A stretch of DNA of 64,000 nucleotides, taken from Datura wrightii (lineage: Eukaryota > Streptophyta > Magnoliopsida > Solanales > Solanaceae). The stretch covers positions 142,302,501-142,366,500 of the forward strand of contig JASDFA010000016.1 in the NCBI GenBank assembly GCA_035772735.1, read 5' to 3'. The position numbers were made by a program, and so were the translations under genes. The notes beneath the pieces are model-generated. The model had not been told where the DNA came from. It saw nothing but the letters and a program-made list of their open reading frames with translations, and ran no database searches. Shown in pieces: positions 11,088 through 22,689 of this stretch (positions are counted from its first letter, which is position 1; the number at the start of each line of letters is the position of its first letter).

Positions 11088-12570
11088 CATACATACGTGT
11101 ATATATATATATGGATAACTTTATTTAGAAGTTTCTCATAACTAACATAATGGCCAACTTCTTGCCCATGTTTAGGGAGCCATCCAAAGCATTGCTAGGG
11201 TAGAGGACGAAACTAAGTATCCAATCAAAAGTCCTTACCAAGGACTATTTGAGGATTCAACCAAAGGAACTACACGATCCTATCCTATGCTAGCTACGTA
11301 GTTTTGAGGATTATGAGTTATCTGAACTCTTCATCCATCTCGGTGCTAAATAATCCCCCCAAAAACTATGCTCATATGATTATGCCTATCTGAGGCAGCT
11401 GAAAACATCTTTTATAAAGCACTTAACTATAATTATGATAGATGTTTAAAGACTCTGTTCATCCTTGGCTCAAAATTTCTGTGTACTCTAGTGAGGAGCC
11501 TTGGCTCAAAGTTACACTTTGAAAACTTGAGAGCTTTTATGCTCCAAATCTATCGTGAAACTTTTGAGCTTCTATACTCAAAACCTTTGGTTTTCAAAAA
11601 TAGGAATTTACTTTAATTTTTGAAAATGATGCTATAAAGTGTACTTTCTTTCTCAAAATCTCGTTACGAAAACTCTCTTAAAAATATTCTCAACTTTATG
11701 AAAATACTACAGTTATCTGATATTACAATGCTTTCAAAATAATGACTCTCATGCAATTGGATTCATGCGATAAGAGACATGAACAATAATCAATCAATCA
11801 AGAATCAACAAGAGAGTACAAATCAAAAATAAAGATAATAGGATTATAATCAATGATCATGTGATACAACAGATACAACTCAATATGAAGAATTCAACAA
11901 TGGGCGATTCAACATATAGAAAAGAAAACTAATTCAAGGTTTGGCCAAAAACCCTAGCTTTAATCTCAATAAAGTCTTACATAGATTTAGGACATGAGGA
12001 AGAACAGAATTTCTCACTTAGGTTAGCCTTACATACCTGGAGAGATGAACTCTTGACTCAAGCTTGAAGAACCTTAGGTAAAAGATGATCAATACCTGGC
12101 TTGCTTGATGACTTGAGAATTAATGATTCTTTATCTACATTGTTATGAGAGGAAATAAGAGTTTAGACTAAAAAAACCTTTAACTATACACTTAGGAATC
12201 CTAAAATACTTGTTTAGGTGCTAAAAATATCGGAAATTATAGAAATAACCCTAGAATCCCGTTTGTAAAATTTCCCGCCCAGTGATGATGAGTCACTGCA
12301 TGACCCGTTAAGCCACTTGACGGTCGTGGTGGCCATCTATCACCACAGGAGCAATTTTATTATTCTCTAATCTTTGCACAACAAATAGACCAAACAGATC
12401 ATTACTGGACCTAACGGTTCATTGTGTGAGTCTTTAGGACTAGGAGTTTTTAAAACTCTAATCTTCGTCAACAATCATTTGACGACTCCTGCCCTTACTT
12501 AACGAGTCGTTAGGTGCCTCATTCTGTGGTGAAAAATCAGTTTTCCTACTGGTTCCTATTTTAAGTCTAG
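10380..12570 (-). repeat. E1 5' LTR, main part (rest at 28713-28746)
   Basis: The LTR begins on the plus strand next to the primer-binding site (TATCATGCCCCGAGCC, aligning with TGTCACGACCCGAG of E2) and is cut at 12570 by E2. The 34 bases at 28713-28746, ending TGTTACA, are the missing tip. Total length is about 2225 bases. It carries a CATA microsatellite (10993-11112) and, at about 12280-12520, the ACGACTC/GAGTCGTTAGG-type word cluster seen in related LTRs. Confidence 0.8.
10993..11112. repeat. (CATA)n microsatellite with TA tail
   Basis: About 25 nearly uninterrupted CATA/TACA units with a short TATATATA interruption near 11014 and a TA run at the right end. It sits within the E1 LTR. I did not see an equivalent tract in the other LTRs of the window. 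Confidence 0.95.
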
Positions 12571-15135
12571 TTTCATGACCCTAGTTTATACCCTAGAGGA
12601 GACACGGTACTTGGAGTCACAAGTAAACCCAAGCCAACCCATGGTCCATCATGCCACTAGTAATCTGAGTAATCATAGCGGAAGAAACAATAACACCATT
12701 TAAGAAGCTAATGTGATAAAAGTTCATACATCTAAAAGCAAAAGACTGAATGTCTGAATCTATGTTTGAAAGCCATCAACTAATAATTAGTTGTTGGGAC
12801 AAGCCCCCAGCTAACTCTAAACTCTATCTCAAAGAAAATAACTAAAAAATAAAATATCTTCCTTAAAAGATGAGGACTCACCACTGCTACTGTTGATTTC
12901 TCCTGAAGGAATCTACTAACAGTGTTGAGGCTGAGAACCTGCGCCTGTATCATGATATGATACAACATAGAAGATATGCATCTGTACTTTGAATGTACTG
13001 AGTAAGTGAGAGATAATATATATAGCATAAAGAACAATTAACTGAACTAAAATGACATGTAATGACCAACTACAATACTGAAAACTGAACAAATGAAATA
13101 TAACTGAGGTGGTCAATAATGAGCCTGACTGGAGGTCATAAACATGCCCTAAATTTGAGATACTGATTTGGAGCTAACTGTACTGAACTGAGTAAATCTA
13201 GAATTGTAATGAGCTGATCTAAACTGAAACTGTACTGACTAGTGGGAGAGTATATAACCGACATATAACTGCGTGAACTAGACGTGGAGTCCGATGTATA
13301 CACCCCATTAGTAGGACCCAATATACCTTGCCAGGGTATAAAGGCATGAGCTGGGTGATCAAAAGTTTGGGGCCATAGGGCCAATAAAATTATCTACGGT
13401 GGCAGCGTAGTTCTGGGAACCTAGGTGCGCTGGAACCCTGACCCACTCGGTGTTAAGTCCTACTCTCACTGGATAGTTCTAGGTTGAATACTAAGCTGAT
13501 AGCTCGAAATTGGGATCCAAGACTAAGTTAGGGATACCTATCTGGAAGTACCCTGAGAGTCTTATTGGACCAGATTCTATAACTGGAGTTCTAAGACTGG
13601 CCAGAGTTGTTTATATGGAAGCATCGTAACGTCTAAAGAACAAAATGAAACTAAAGTTGGTGGTTCTAAGAATGGTCAGAGCTGCTTATCTGGAAGCATC
13701 ATAACTGTCAAAAGAACCATCTAAAATCTGATAACTGATATCTAAGTCTAATAACTAATAACTAGGAGGCTCCACTAACACCTCGAGAAAAGACTGTAGT
13801 CAAATTGATTAGCTGACATTTATGAAAATACTGATTAAGCTAGTATTCTAACTGAAACTGGACTAGCATGAACTGAACTGAGATAATCAACTAATATTAG
13901 CAATATGGAAATCCCAACACTGATAGAATCTTGCAATATGATTAACTAGTCAAATTTGCAAGACTCTAATTTACTGAATTCAAACACTAGGGCTAAATCA
14001 TTTTACAAGAAGATAATTTCCACATGATTTCTAAGACTTGCGAAAATATAGCAGCTCATAACATGGATAATATTCCACTAGAAATTTATCAAATTCTATT
14101 TGAAAACTTTCTAATTTTCGAAACCTCAGGGCTATAACAGATAGAAGATCATGGAAGGGTTTTGGGGAGACAAGGGAAGAGAAATTCTCTTGTTGAACTC
14201 CCACATACCTAGTGAAGAAATCCCAGAGAAAATCCCTTGAGAATCTGAGAAGAAAATGGATTGCCCTTGCTCCTACTCTGAGTCTTTCTGAGAGAGTTTT
14301 TACGATCTGACTTCTGGGGGAATGAGAGGAATGAAGTATATCGTTGATTACCCCTCTAACTTGCTTCGAAATAACCTAAATTGATGTAGTTTAGGGATTA
14401 ATAAGGTGGGAAATTACTGAAATATCCCTGAGGAAAAATTTGGAAAAACAACCGCACAAGGACCAACGGGTCACTCAATGAGTCATTGGTTGAGACCATG
14501 ACTCATTGGGACTAGTCGTTGGTCCTGGGGCATGGATTCTTTGCTCACTGAAACTTGAAAGGACAGGGACCATGACTCTTCGGATGAACCAACGGTTCAT
14601 TGGTACCTCCCGTGGCTACTTGAAGAAAAATCTGGGAAGCCTAACAACGAGCAACACAACGACTCGTTGGTAGACCCAACGGCTCATTATATCGAGTCGT
14701 CACCTCTACCGAAAAAGTTCTTAAGATCCCTGAACTTGTCACCATGGATGGTCACAATGACTTATTTTTTGATACAATGGGTTATTTTTTCCACTCATTG
14801 TCAATGAAGGGGATATCTTAAAGCCCCAACTAATGACTCATACCACGAGTCATTGTTTCACATGGTGACTCGTTAGTTGAGTCATGGATTCCTAGATAAG
14901 GGAGTTCTGAGCTGGGGACCAACTAGTTACAGGACTACTCTTTATCTTTTACGATGGGTCATTCCATGTCCCATTGATTCCCGAAGGACCAAGGCAGGGC
15001 TGACCACGATCAGACAAACGGTCGTTAGAGCTGTCCACGACTCGTTGTCTCGGTCGCGGAATAAAAATTTCTAGTTTGTTCTGGATTTTTCTTGCAAGGT
15101 CTGAGTTTGGTCTTGAAAAGCTTTAAGGTGTTACA
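12571..15135 (-). repeat. E2 3' LTR
   Basis: Paired with 26142-28707: matching ends (TTTCATGACC against TGTCACGACC; TGTTACA against TGTAATA), near-equal length and collinear similarity throughout. Its outer side abuts TSD TCTAG and its inner side abuts the polypurine tract. It contains a conserved LTR block (CTACGGTGGCAGCGTAGTTC, about 13395) and the word module at 14460-15065. Confidence 0.93.
14460..15065. promoter_or_regulatory. E2 3' LTR word module: GACTCRTTGG cluster
   Basis: About 600 bases in which GACTCGTTGG or its decayed forms (GACTCATTGG, GAGTCATTGG, GAGTCGT, ACGACTC) recur more than ten times in both orientations, GC-richer than the surrounding LTR. In element sense it lies in the 5' part of the LTR, ahead of the presumed transcription start. 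The same block in the partner LTR is 28020-28625. Regulatory function is inferred from position only. Confidence 0.6.
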
Positions 15136-15152
15136 ATATCTCCCCCTTGGGA
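15136..15152 (-). other. E2 polypurine tract
   Basis: Plus-strand TATCTCCCCCTTGGGA reads on the minus strand as a purine run ending next to the 3' LTR edge (TGTAACACC). It primes plus-strand DNA synthesis in LTR elements. Confidence 0.7.
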
Positions 15153-15236
15153 TCATTCATCCTCTAATGAAGGTTAAAACTGCTGGAAAACTAGGAAAAG
15201 AGCTACAATTGCCAGACTGAGACTATGAACTGATTT

Positions 15237-18200
15237 CTAAAGGAATGACTGGCTCCGAACTGATTTGACCTTACCAACAAAGTTGATGCAACTAGAATGC
15301 ACATTGAAAATCTGAATAGAGCTGATGGGTATGGAACTGAATAGAGTATTAAGAAGGAATTTAGTACATGATGCTGGAACTGAACTGGAAGGGAATAAAT
15401 GAGGGTATTTTTCCATCATGTCTGCTTTTGCCTTCCATGTGGCTCCCTCAACAAGCTAGTTCCTAGACAAGACTTTCACCGAAGCAACTTTCTTGTTTCT
15501 AAGCTCATAAACCTAACGGGCTAGGATTTGAACTGGGACCTCTTTGTAAGAGAGACTATCTTTCACTCCCACATTATCTAGTGGCACAACCAAAGTCGGA
15601 TCATCGATGCACTTCTTCAATAGTGACACATAGAAGACTAGGTGTACAGATTCTAACTCTGGAGGTGATTCTAACTCAGATGCCACACTACCAATTCACC
15701 TTAGAATCTTGTAGGGTCCCACACATGTCGGACTGAGTTTCCCTTTCTTTCCAAATCTCATCACCCCCTTTATAGGTGAAATTTTCAGATATACTCAATC
15801 ATCTACTGCAAATTCTAAATCTCTTCTCCTCACATCAGCATAGGATTTCTGTTGGCTTTGTGTTGTTTTCAACCTCTCCCTGATATGTTTCACCTTCTAC
15901 ATAGCTTTATGAACTATGTCTGGACCTATAAAGATACGTTCACCTACCTCAAACGATCCTATAGGAAACCTACACCTCTTACCATATAATGCCTCAAGCA
16001 TGGCCATCCAAATACTGGAGTGGTAGCTGTTGTTGTACGCAAACTCGATGAGACGTAGGTGATCATCCCAACTGCCCTTGAAATTGAACACATAAGCTCT
16101 CAGCATATCTTCCAAGGTCTGAATAGTCTTCTCATCTTGTCCATCTATCAGAGGGTCAAAAGTTGTGTTGAGCTTGGCCTGGGTACCGAGTCCTTTCTGA
16201 AATGACTTCCGAAAATGTAAGGTGAACTAGGTACCCCTATCTGAAATAATGGACAAAGGCACTCCGTGCAGTCTGACTAACTCCCGAATGTATAGCCTAA
16301 TATAATTAGCTGAGTCTATAGTTTTAACTAGGAGAAAATGAGCTGACTTGGTCATTAGATCTACTATCACCCAAATGGAGTCATGTTGTCGGCGAGTACG
16401 CGGTAGACTTGTAATAAAGTCCATATTCACTTCTTCTAACTTCCATGTGGGTATGCTGATATCCTGAGTCATACCTCTCGGTATCTAATGTTCCACCTTA
16501 ACCTGCAGGATGTTCGGGCACTTAGCCACAAATTCTTCTATGTCTTTTTCCATGTCTTTCCACCAGTAGATATCCCATATATTATAGTACATTTTAGTGG
16601 CATCTGGGTGGATAGAATACCTTGAACTATGTGCTTCTTCTAGTATTTGTTGCCTCAAATCACCTATATCCGATACACATAGTCTACCCTGGTAAAGGAG
16701 CACACAATCTCCCCCTTTGGAGAAAACCTCCACTTCTTTTCAGAGAACTGCTTCTTTTAGCATTAATAGTATGGGATATTCATCCTGCCTTGATGTAACT
16801 TAAACAACTAACGAGGAATATGATCCTCTTTGCACTACTACTCTACCCTCAGCTGAATCAACCAATTGCCTTCCCAACCGAGCCAACCTATGAATATCCT
16901 TTGCTAGTTCTTTTATGTTCTCTTCAGCATGTGCCACGCTCCCCATGGACACCCTTCTTAGGGCATCAGCCACCATATTGGCCTTGCCCGGGTGTTATAG
17001 CACACACATGTCGTAATCCTTCAATAGCTCCAACCACCTTCTCTGACGAAGATTCAAGTCTTTCTGAATGAACATATACTGAAGGCTCTTATGATCGGTT
17101 AAAACATCCACGTGAGCCCCGTAAAGGTAATGCCTCCATATTTTCAACGCAAACACCACTACTACCAACTCAAGGTCATTAGTTGAATAGTTATTTTCAT
17201 GAACCTTAAGCTATTTGGAGGCATAAGCTATCACATTACCCCGCTACATCATAAAGCAACCGAGTCCCACTCTGAAAGCTTCACAATATATGATGAACCC
17301 ATCTGTTCCTTCCTGTAAGGTTAACACTGGAGCGATAGTGATTCGAGTCTTCAAATCTTGAATACTCTTCTCACACACATCGGACCACTGAAACTTCACC
17401 TTTTTTTGAGTCAACCTAGTTAGAGGAGATGCAATAGAGGAGAATCCTTCTGTATAACGCCAATAATAATCGACTAGACCAAAGAAACTTCTTATTTCGA
17501 TTGGGGATGTAGGTCTTGGCCAGTCTTTCATCACTGCTATCTTTTGAGGATCTACCTGAATAACCTCACGCAAGACCACGTGACCAAGACAAAGTCATAG
17601 ACTTCAACCAGAATTCACATTTGCTGAACTTAGTAAATAACTGGCGGTCTCTGAGCGTCTGTAGCACTATCCTCAGATGGTTAGCATGTTCTTCCTCATT
17701 TCTAGAGTATACCAGAATGTCATTAGTGAATACAATGACGAACATGTCTAAATACTGCTTGAAAACTCTATTCATCAGGTCAAAGAAAGCTACGGGGGCA
17801 TTAGTTAGTCCGAATGACATAACCACAAATTCATAGTGACCATACCGAGTTTTGAAGATTGTTTTCGGTATGTCACATTCATTGACTATAAGCTGATGAT
17901 ACCTCGACCTAAGATATACCTTAGAGAAACAACTGGCTCCCTAATGCTGATCGAACAAGTCGTCAATCCTAGGTAGGGGATACCTATTCTTAACTGTAAA
18001 TTTATTCAGTTGATAGTAATTGATACACATTCTGAGAGTACTATCTTTCTTTCGCATGAATAATACTGGAGCACCACATGGAGAGATGATGGGCCTAATG
18101 AAACATTTATCAAGAAGGTCTTTTAGCTACTCTTTCACCTCCTTAAGCTCGGATGGAGCCATTCTATAAGGAGTGATGGAGATGGGTTGAGTGTTTAGAA

Positions 18201-18905
18201 GAATGTCTATGCTGAAGTCTATTTCCCGCTCGGGAGGTACTTTGGAAAGATCTTTGGGAAACACGTTAGGAAACTCGCTGACAACTGGAACTGAATGGAT
18301 AGTTGGGGTCTCAAAGATGGAATCCTTGACCTGAACTACATGATAAATGCACCCTTTAGAAATGAGCTTCCTTTCATTAATGTTGGAAATAAACCAACCC
18401 TTAGGCTTGAACTACTGCCCATTCACTCTAAAACTGGCTCATTGGGGAACTGAAATCTGACGACTCCAGTCCTGTAGTCGACTGAGGCATAAATGGAGTT
18501 TAACCAATCCATGCAAAGAATGAGATCGAAATCGACCTTGTATAACTCAATGAAATTAGCTAGAATGACCTTGTTCAATACTGAGACTGGGCAGTTTTTA
18601 TACACCTGACTGACTCTAATTGACTCACTAACTAGGATAGAGACTTAGAATGATTCTGAGAGGACTTCTAGATTGATTTCAAATTGGACAGCTACATAGG
18701 GAGTTACGTATGATAGTGTGGCTCCTGGATCTAGTAGGGCATACACATCTAGGTGGAAGAGACGTAACATATCCGTGACCATGTTAGGTGAGCTGTCCTG
18801 ATACTAATGAGAGGACAAAGCATAAAAACAGTTTTGGCGTTGACCACCATCCATACCTAAATTGTTGGCCTACTAGAGCTGCTGAAGTGGTAGATTGTGA
18901 TCTCC
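15237..18905 (-). pseudogene. E2 pol: protease, RT, RNase H, integrase and C-terminal tail
   Basis: Element order runs from right to left. Protease: YALLDPGATLSYVTPYVAVQ (about 18760), FDLILCMDWLNSIYASVDYR (18605-18450). RT: CINYYQLNKFTVKNRYPLPR, TRYGHYEFVVMSFGLTNAPV, IVFTNDILVYSRNEEEHANH (about 18030-17700); the catalytic FxDD is FTND, so one metal-binding aspartate is now asparagine. RT thumb: IEIRSFFGLVDYYWRYTEGF. RNase H: IYCEAFRVGLGCFM and KSLQYMFIQKDLNLRQRRWL (17300-17000). Integrase zinc region: HSSRYSIHPDATKMYYNIWD to AKCPN, second cysteine lost. Integrase core: VNMDFITSLPRTRRQHDSIW, GVPLSIISDRGT, then YNNSYHSSIWMAMLEALYGK (16472-15900). The tail GATWKAKADMMEKYPHLFPS (15470-15380) is typical of the lineage and ends at 15237. 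Stops and frameshifts throughout. Confidence 0.9.
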
Positions 18906-19342
18906 CCGGTTCTGCTAACGAGCATTCTTTGAGCCGGTGACCTAGCTATCCACAACCAAAGAAACCCTCTCTACCCTGAAGACATTCCCCTGGATGGTTC
19001 TTTCAACACTTAGGGAAAGCTGGATAACCGTTGATAACACTGTGACTCTGGGACTAAGAGCCGGATGATCCACCCTTCCGATCCTTGCGGGATCAAAAAT
19101 TAGGGGCGCTAGCTGAAGTGGGTGTTGGAGCCATTTTCTTCTATTGTTGCTGCTGTGGGTGGCTACTACCACCAGACCTTTGGTGGCCATAATCTGATTG
19201 ACCAATCCTAGCTAGCTTATTCTCCCGCTCCATGTCATTTAGCTTTTCTGCCTCAATCTGCTAGCATGAACAATGAGGCTGGAGAGGTCAATGTCTTTTA
19301 TGAGCATCGCAGTCCTGCACTCCTTAAGGACCAAGTTTGATA
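18906..19342 (-). pseudogene. E2 gag, C-terminal part
   Basis: In minus-strand order: LVLKECRTAMLIKDIDLSSL (19335-19270), a Ser/Gln-rich linker, then two knuckle-like stretches, CKNHPGECLQGREGFFGCG and LGHRLKEC (about 19010-18940). The capsid part lies on the other side of E3 at 25303-25921. With E3 and one copy of TGATA set aside, the frame runs through the junction, so E3 entered a gag that was still open at that point. Confidence 0.8.
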
Positions 19343-20249
19343 TGTCCGGTGCTTTGGTTAGGGGTTAAAAACTGACACGCAAGTGCACGTGGTCAAACAA
19401 GTAATAAAGTGGCTAAGTAAGCCAAGTATCGAACCAAGGAGACTCTGGATAAGTAAAATTGCTTAAGTATACTATATTCTAGCTTACTTCTAATTATGCT
19501 GACAACAACGTAACCAAAAGCTAAATAATTTTTTGTTTATAAATTATATACTAAAACTATTAACAAATATCTACTTTGAATTGAAACTATGGATATGAGC
19601 ATGCCAAGGTTAAGAACAAGTAATGAACTTGATTATAATCATAATTTGGTTAATCTTCTCTTCCTGTTGCTAGCCAAGAACATTAGCCTAGAGATTAAAG
19701 CTCTCGTATTTAATCTCACTTAAGAATCATAAACCATCCGTCTACATTTCTGTGATCAAATGCAATTTATGACCTAGCAATACAATTCTGGTTCCTAAAT
19801 TGACTAATACGGCTTTCAAGTATATTTCTATCAGGAAAGCACATCAAAACCCAATTTTCCCAAATCAAGTTAAGAACAATACCCTATTAATTCACAATTT
19901 TCCAATTTCGTGCTCTCTCGAGTGAAATTGGACTTTTTAGATGTACATTATTGTCGGCCACACACTAATGTAGTAGAAACAAGAATTAATAGAACAACAT
20001 GGAAGAAGAAGAAGAAAACCATATACTTAATAATCAAAATTCATCACAAATGTTCATAACCTCAGCAAGGAAGAGAATTAGCCACTCATTTGTGGATTTA
20101 TCATCCTAAAACAAGTGTTAATCATACAAACAATTGATTGAAAGAAGCAAGAAAGAGAGAAAAACCCTAAACTTTTTCGTCCCTCAACTGCCTGTAACCC
20201 ACGTCCTTGCTCCACCAAGTCTGAATTATGAAAAATAAACCTAAGTGTG

Positions 20250-20259
20250 CTATTTATAG
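20250..20259 (-). promoter_or_regulatory. E3 3' LTR TATA box
   Basis: CTATAAATAG in element sense, an excellent TATA match. It lies directly downstream of the GC-rich module and is identical in the partner LTR at 24768-24777. Confidence 0.7.
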
Positions 20260-20284
20260 TAGTAGGACTCTTTCCCGTAATAAC

Positions 20285-20575
20285 AAGCAACATGTCACGG
20301 AGTGCATCGCGGAGCACGGCCTCCGTGATACGCTACGGACGCGGAAGTCCTCTGGAAATCACCCGGAATTGGCCCGGGCAGCACCCTGCCGCGTTGGAAG
20401 CGTGTCACGCTGCCTGGGCAGCGCGTTGGCAGCCCTTGGTCGCGGAGGCCACCTGTCGTGGCACGTTGAAAACGCGCAGGTGGGCTATTGTGAATGGCCT
20501 GCCTGCTGTGGCACGTTGTCGACGCGCCGGTGGGCTGTTTTGTGCCTCCTCTTCACCGACGTTCGCGTGTTAATT
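20285..20575. promoter_or_regulatory. E3 3' LTR GC-rich word module
   Basis: GC-rich island in AT-rich surroundings, built from recurring words GCACGTTG, CACGGAG, CGCGGAGG, GCGTGTCACGC, GTGGCACGTTG and GGCAGCGCGTTGGCAGC. It lies immediately upstream of the LTR TATA box in element sense. Open frames of about 108-136 codons cross it on the plus strand but follow from GC richness; I do not call them genes. Confidence 0.6.
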
Positions 20576-20779
20576 CCGTTTCCAAGCCTCTACTTCACCA
20601 ACTCATGGATTAGTTACTCAAAAGTCATCAAAACCTAAAAAACAAAGGCTAATCATGTTGGTTAGCACATATCTTTAATTCATCTAAAATTACATGAAAA
20701 TGTATACAATAATCTTAGATAAACAAGACTAATTTAAGTCTTAAAGCGTATCTCGGGCATATATTTTTTCCCGTGATCA

Positions 20780-20815
20780 CAACCCCACACTTAAAGCCTT
20801 GTTCGTCCTCGAACA
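20780..20815 (-). other. E3 terminal polypurine tract and GAGGAC motif
   Basis: In element sense CGAGGACGAACAAGG, then TTTAAGTGTGGGGTTG next to the LTR start TGATCACGGG. The purine run is the plus-strand primer. The GAGGACnA...AAGTGTGGGG pairing is repeated at 22399-22438. Confidence 0.8.
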
Positions 20816-22398
20816 ACCTTCTACATATCATGCATATGGAGACTCCCACATAACTAATTTAGCAAGAGAATTCAAGTTACGGCTATAATGATTACGTAAG
20901 ATACAAGCTAAAAATAGAGCATGCCTGATTTGTTCATTGAAATGAAGTACAACTATGTTAAGACTTCTTAACCTCAAGAATCGACTCTCAATTTTAGCAA
21001 ACTCATGCAAATCAACTGACTAAGAAATCCCACATGATTTATATCCTTCATTCAACATGTGCCCCTCACGGAAAGAGAGTTACCCAATTTCACACGGAAA
21101 AACAATTTTTATATCACAACATGTGTGGGTACATGCATAGAATTACACTCACTCTCACAAAGAATTCACATGCGTCATGTAATGACCCATAAGCTTGCCC
21201 TTAGTGTTTTATTCCACTAATTTAAGGATCTGTGAATGTAAGATCAAGTAGGACTTTTTAGGTTGTAATGTAACTCAGGTGCGGGTAAGTACTATTATGA
21301 TCAGTAATAGTGACTATCTTTCCTAAGCGCTTTTAATACATCACGCCTTCATTACAAACTTCCCTTCCCTTACTTCACCTTTTTCTCCTTTTAGTTTTCT
21401 TTTTCCTCTTTTGTTCCCCCATTTCTTTAGGCACTTTTAGCTTATTAGTAAGGAGTTTTATACATAACTTTTCATTTATTTATTTTCTTACTCCCTACTA
21501 ATACTCACCCATATTCAAACAAGTGCACCCTCGACCTTCTCAACTTTTACAATTGCTACTTTCCCTTCTTTTTCATTCTTCTCACTCCTTTACTCTTTCG
21601 GATTTTTCCTTTAACCGCTTAGGAGTTTTGGTTCAATTACAAGGCTAACGAAAGAAAAAGGATTAAGCTTATGTTGCAGCTTTGAAAGAATAGGCTCAAG
21701 GCTCAATGGGGTTAGCTAGGATTAATTTTTCAAGGTTGGTATAATGAGGGATAAAAGTTTGGTTCATTCAAAGAAATGCCTATATCATTTCCTACAATTC
21801 ACATCCTTCATTTCGTTTTATATACACACCAGGCAAGTTCTAGACATTTCATAATAGCACAGAATACTCAAAAACCTTACACTCATGGCACATGCTCAAA
21901 TCAAGACACAATCAGTAGACTTTTAATCAGCTAATCACAAGAATTCAGAATTAAGCTTCCATCATATTGAGTCAAATTCAAGAGCCTAAGTGTCTCAAAC
22001 AAAGTTATACGCTTGCATGCTTCACACTGAACATACTTGCCTCTTACGAACATTTACAGCACATAACAAGAATATCAAGCCATCAATTAGCTACGGGTTC
22101 AAAAACCATCCTACTGACTAATTTTCCTCAAGACGGTCTTCATCCATCCATCGTTGGAAACAGTCTCTAACTATAGCTAAAAACATTATATACAGACAAA
22201 GAAAATTTTTTTTATTCTTCGGTTCAAAGACCCCCCGTCGGAAAAGAACCGAAAAGAAAAACCAACGGGTGATGAAGTCATGCTTAATTCACAAAGATTT
22301 TTCAAAATTTTCAAATTTCTCACCAACTTTTGCACAAGCATTACATTCACCAAAATCGTTAAGCACAAAAAATTTTGAAATTTCCCTTGAAATTTCCC
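20816..22398 (-). other. E3 3' non-coding spacer
   Basis: About 1.6 kb between the two polypurine-like motifs. No ORF with recognisable similarity. It has pyrimidine-rich stretches (21370-21630) and TTCACA/ATAAGCTTGCCCTTAGTGTT. Spacers at comparable places in E4 (30406-32280) and E5 (43191-45090) hold similar short phrases, suggesting a shared 3' structure. Confidence 0.5.
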
Positions 22399-22438
22399 TC
22401 ACCCCACACTTAAATCATGCTATGTCCTCATAGCATCA
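22399..22438 (-). other. E3 internal polypurine-like motif
   Basis: In element sense ATGAGGACATAGCATG followed by TTTAAGTGTGGGGTGAGGG. It repeats the layout of the terminal tract at 20780-20815 but lies about 1.6 kb upstream of it, directly after the coding segments. Confidence 0.65.
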
Positions 22439-22689
22439 AAATAACAATTAAACGATGAGAAATACTCCCTGAGGCCTTTAGGCCTAGCTAGCTACTAGCA
22501 TGCCTTCCTTCAACTTTGCACAAGTGGGTGTTCGACCCCACACTTTTTCTCTTCCATGCTTGTTAGCTTCCTCCTCCACGGGTACTCAGACTTCCCCTCC
22601 ATCTGCGCTTAACTTTCCACCAAAACAACACAAGATGAAAATAAACAAAAATTAACTCAATTGCAAGAAATTAAAATGGTACCTGTGGT

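Larger units (their letters stand above)
19343..20779 (-). repeat. E3 3' LTR
   Basis: TGTCCGGTGC to CCCGTGATCA, 1437 bases, matching 23861-25297 base for base apart from scattered substitutions. In element sense it has a GC-rich module (20575-20285) followed by a TATA box at 20259-20250 (CTATAAATAG). Confidence 0.97.

Noticed and set aside
10993..11112. Telomere-like or CRISPR-like repeat array
   Set aside because: Simple four-base microsatellite without spacers and without the plant telomere unit.
14460..15065. CRISPR-type array because of regularly seen words
   Set aside because: Words are short, in both orientations, irregularly spaced and degenerate, inside an LTR.
20228..20638. Plus-strand ORFs in the E3 LTR GC-rich module as genes
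   Set aside because: Open in several frames and on both strands at once, no recognisable motif, lies wholly inside an LTR promoter region.
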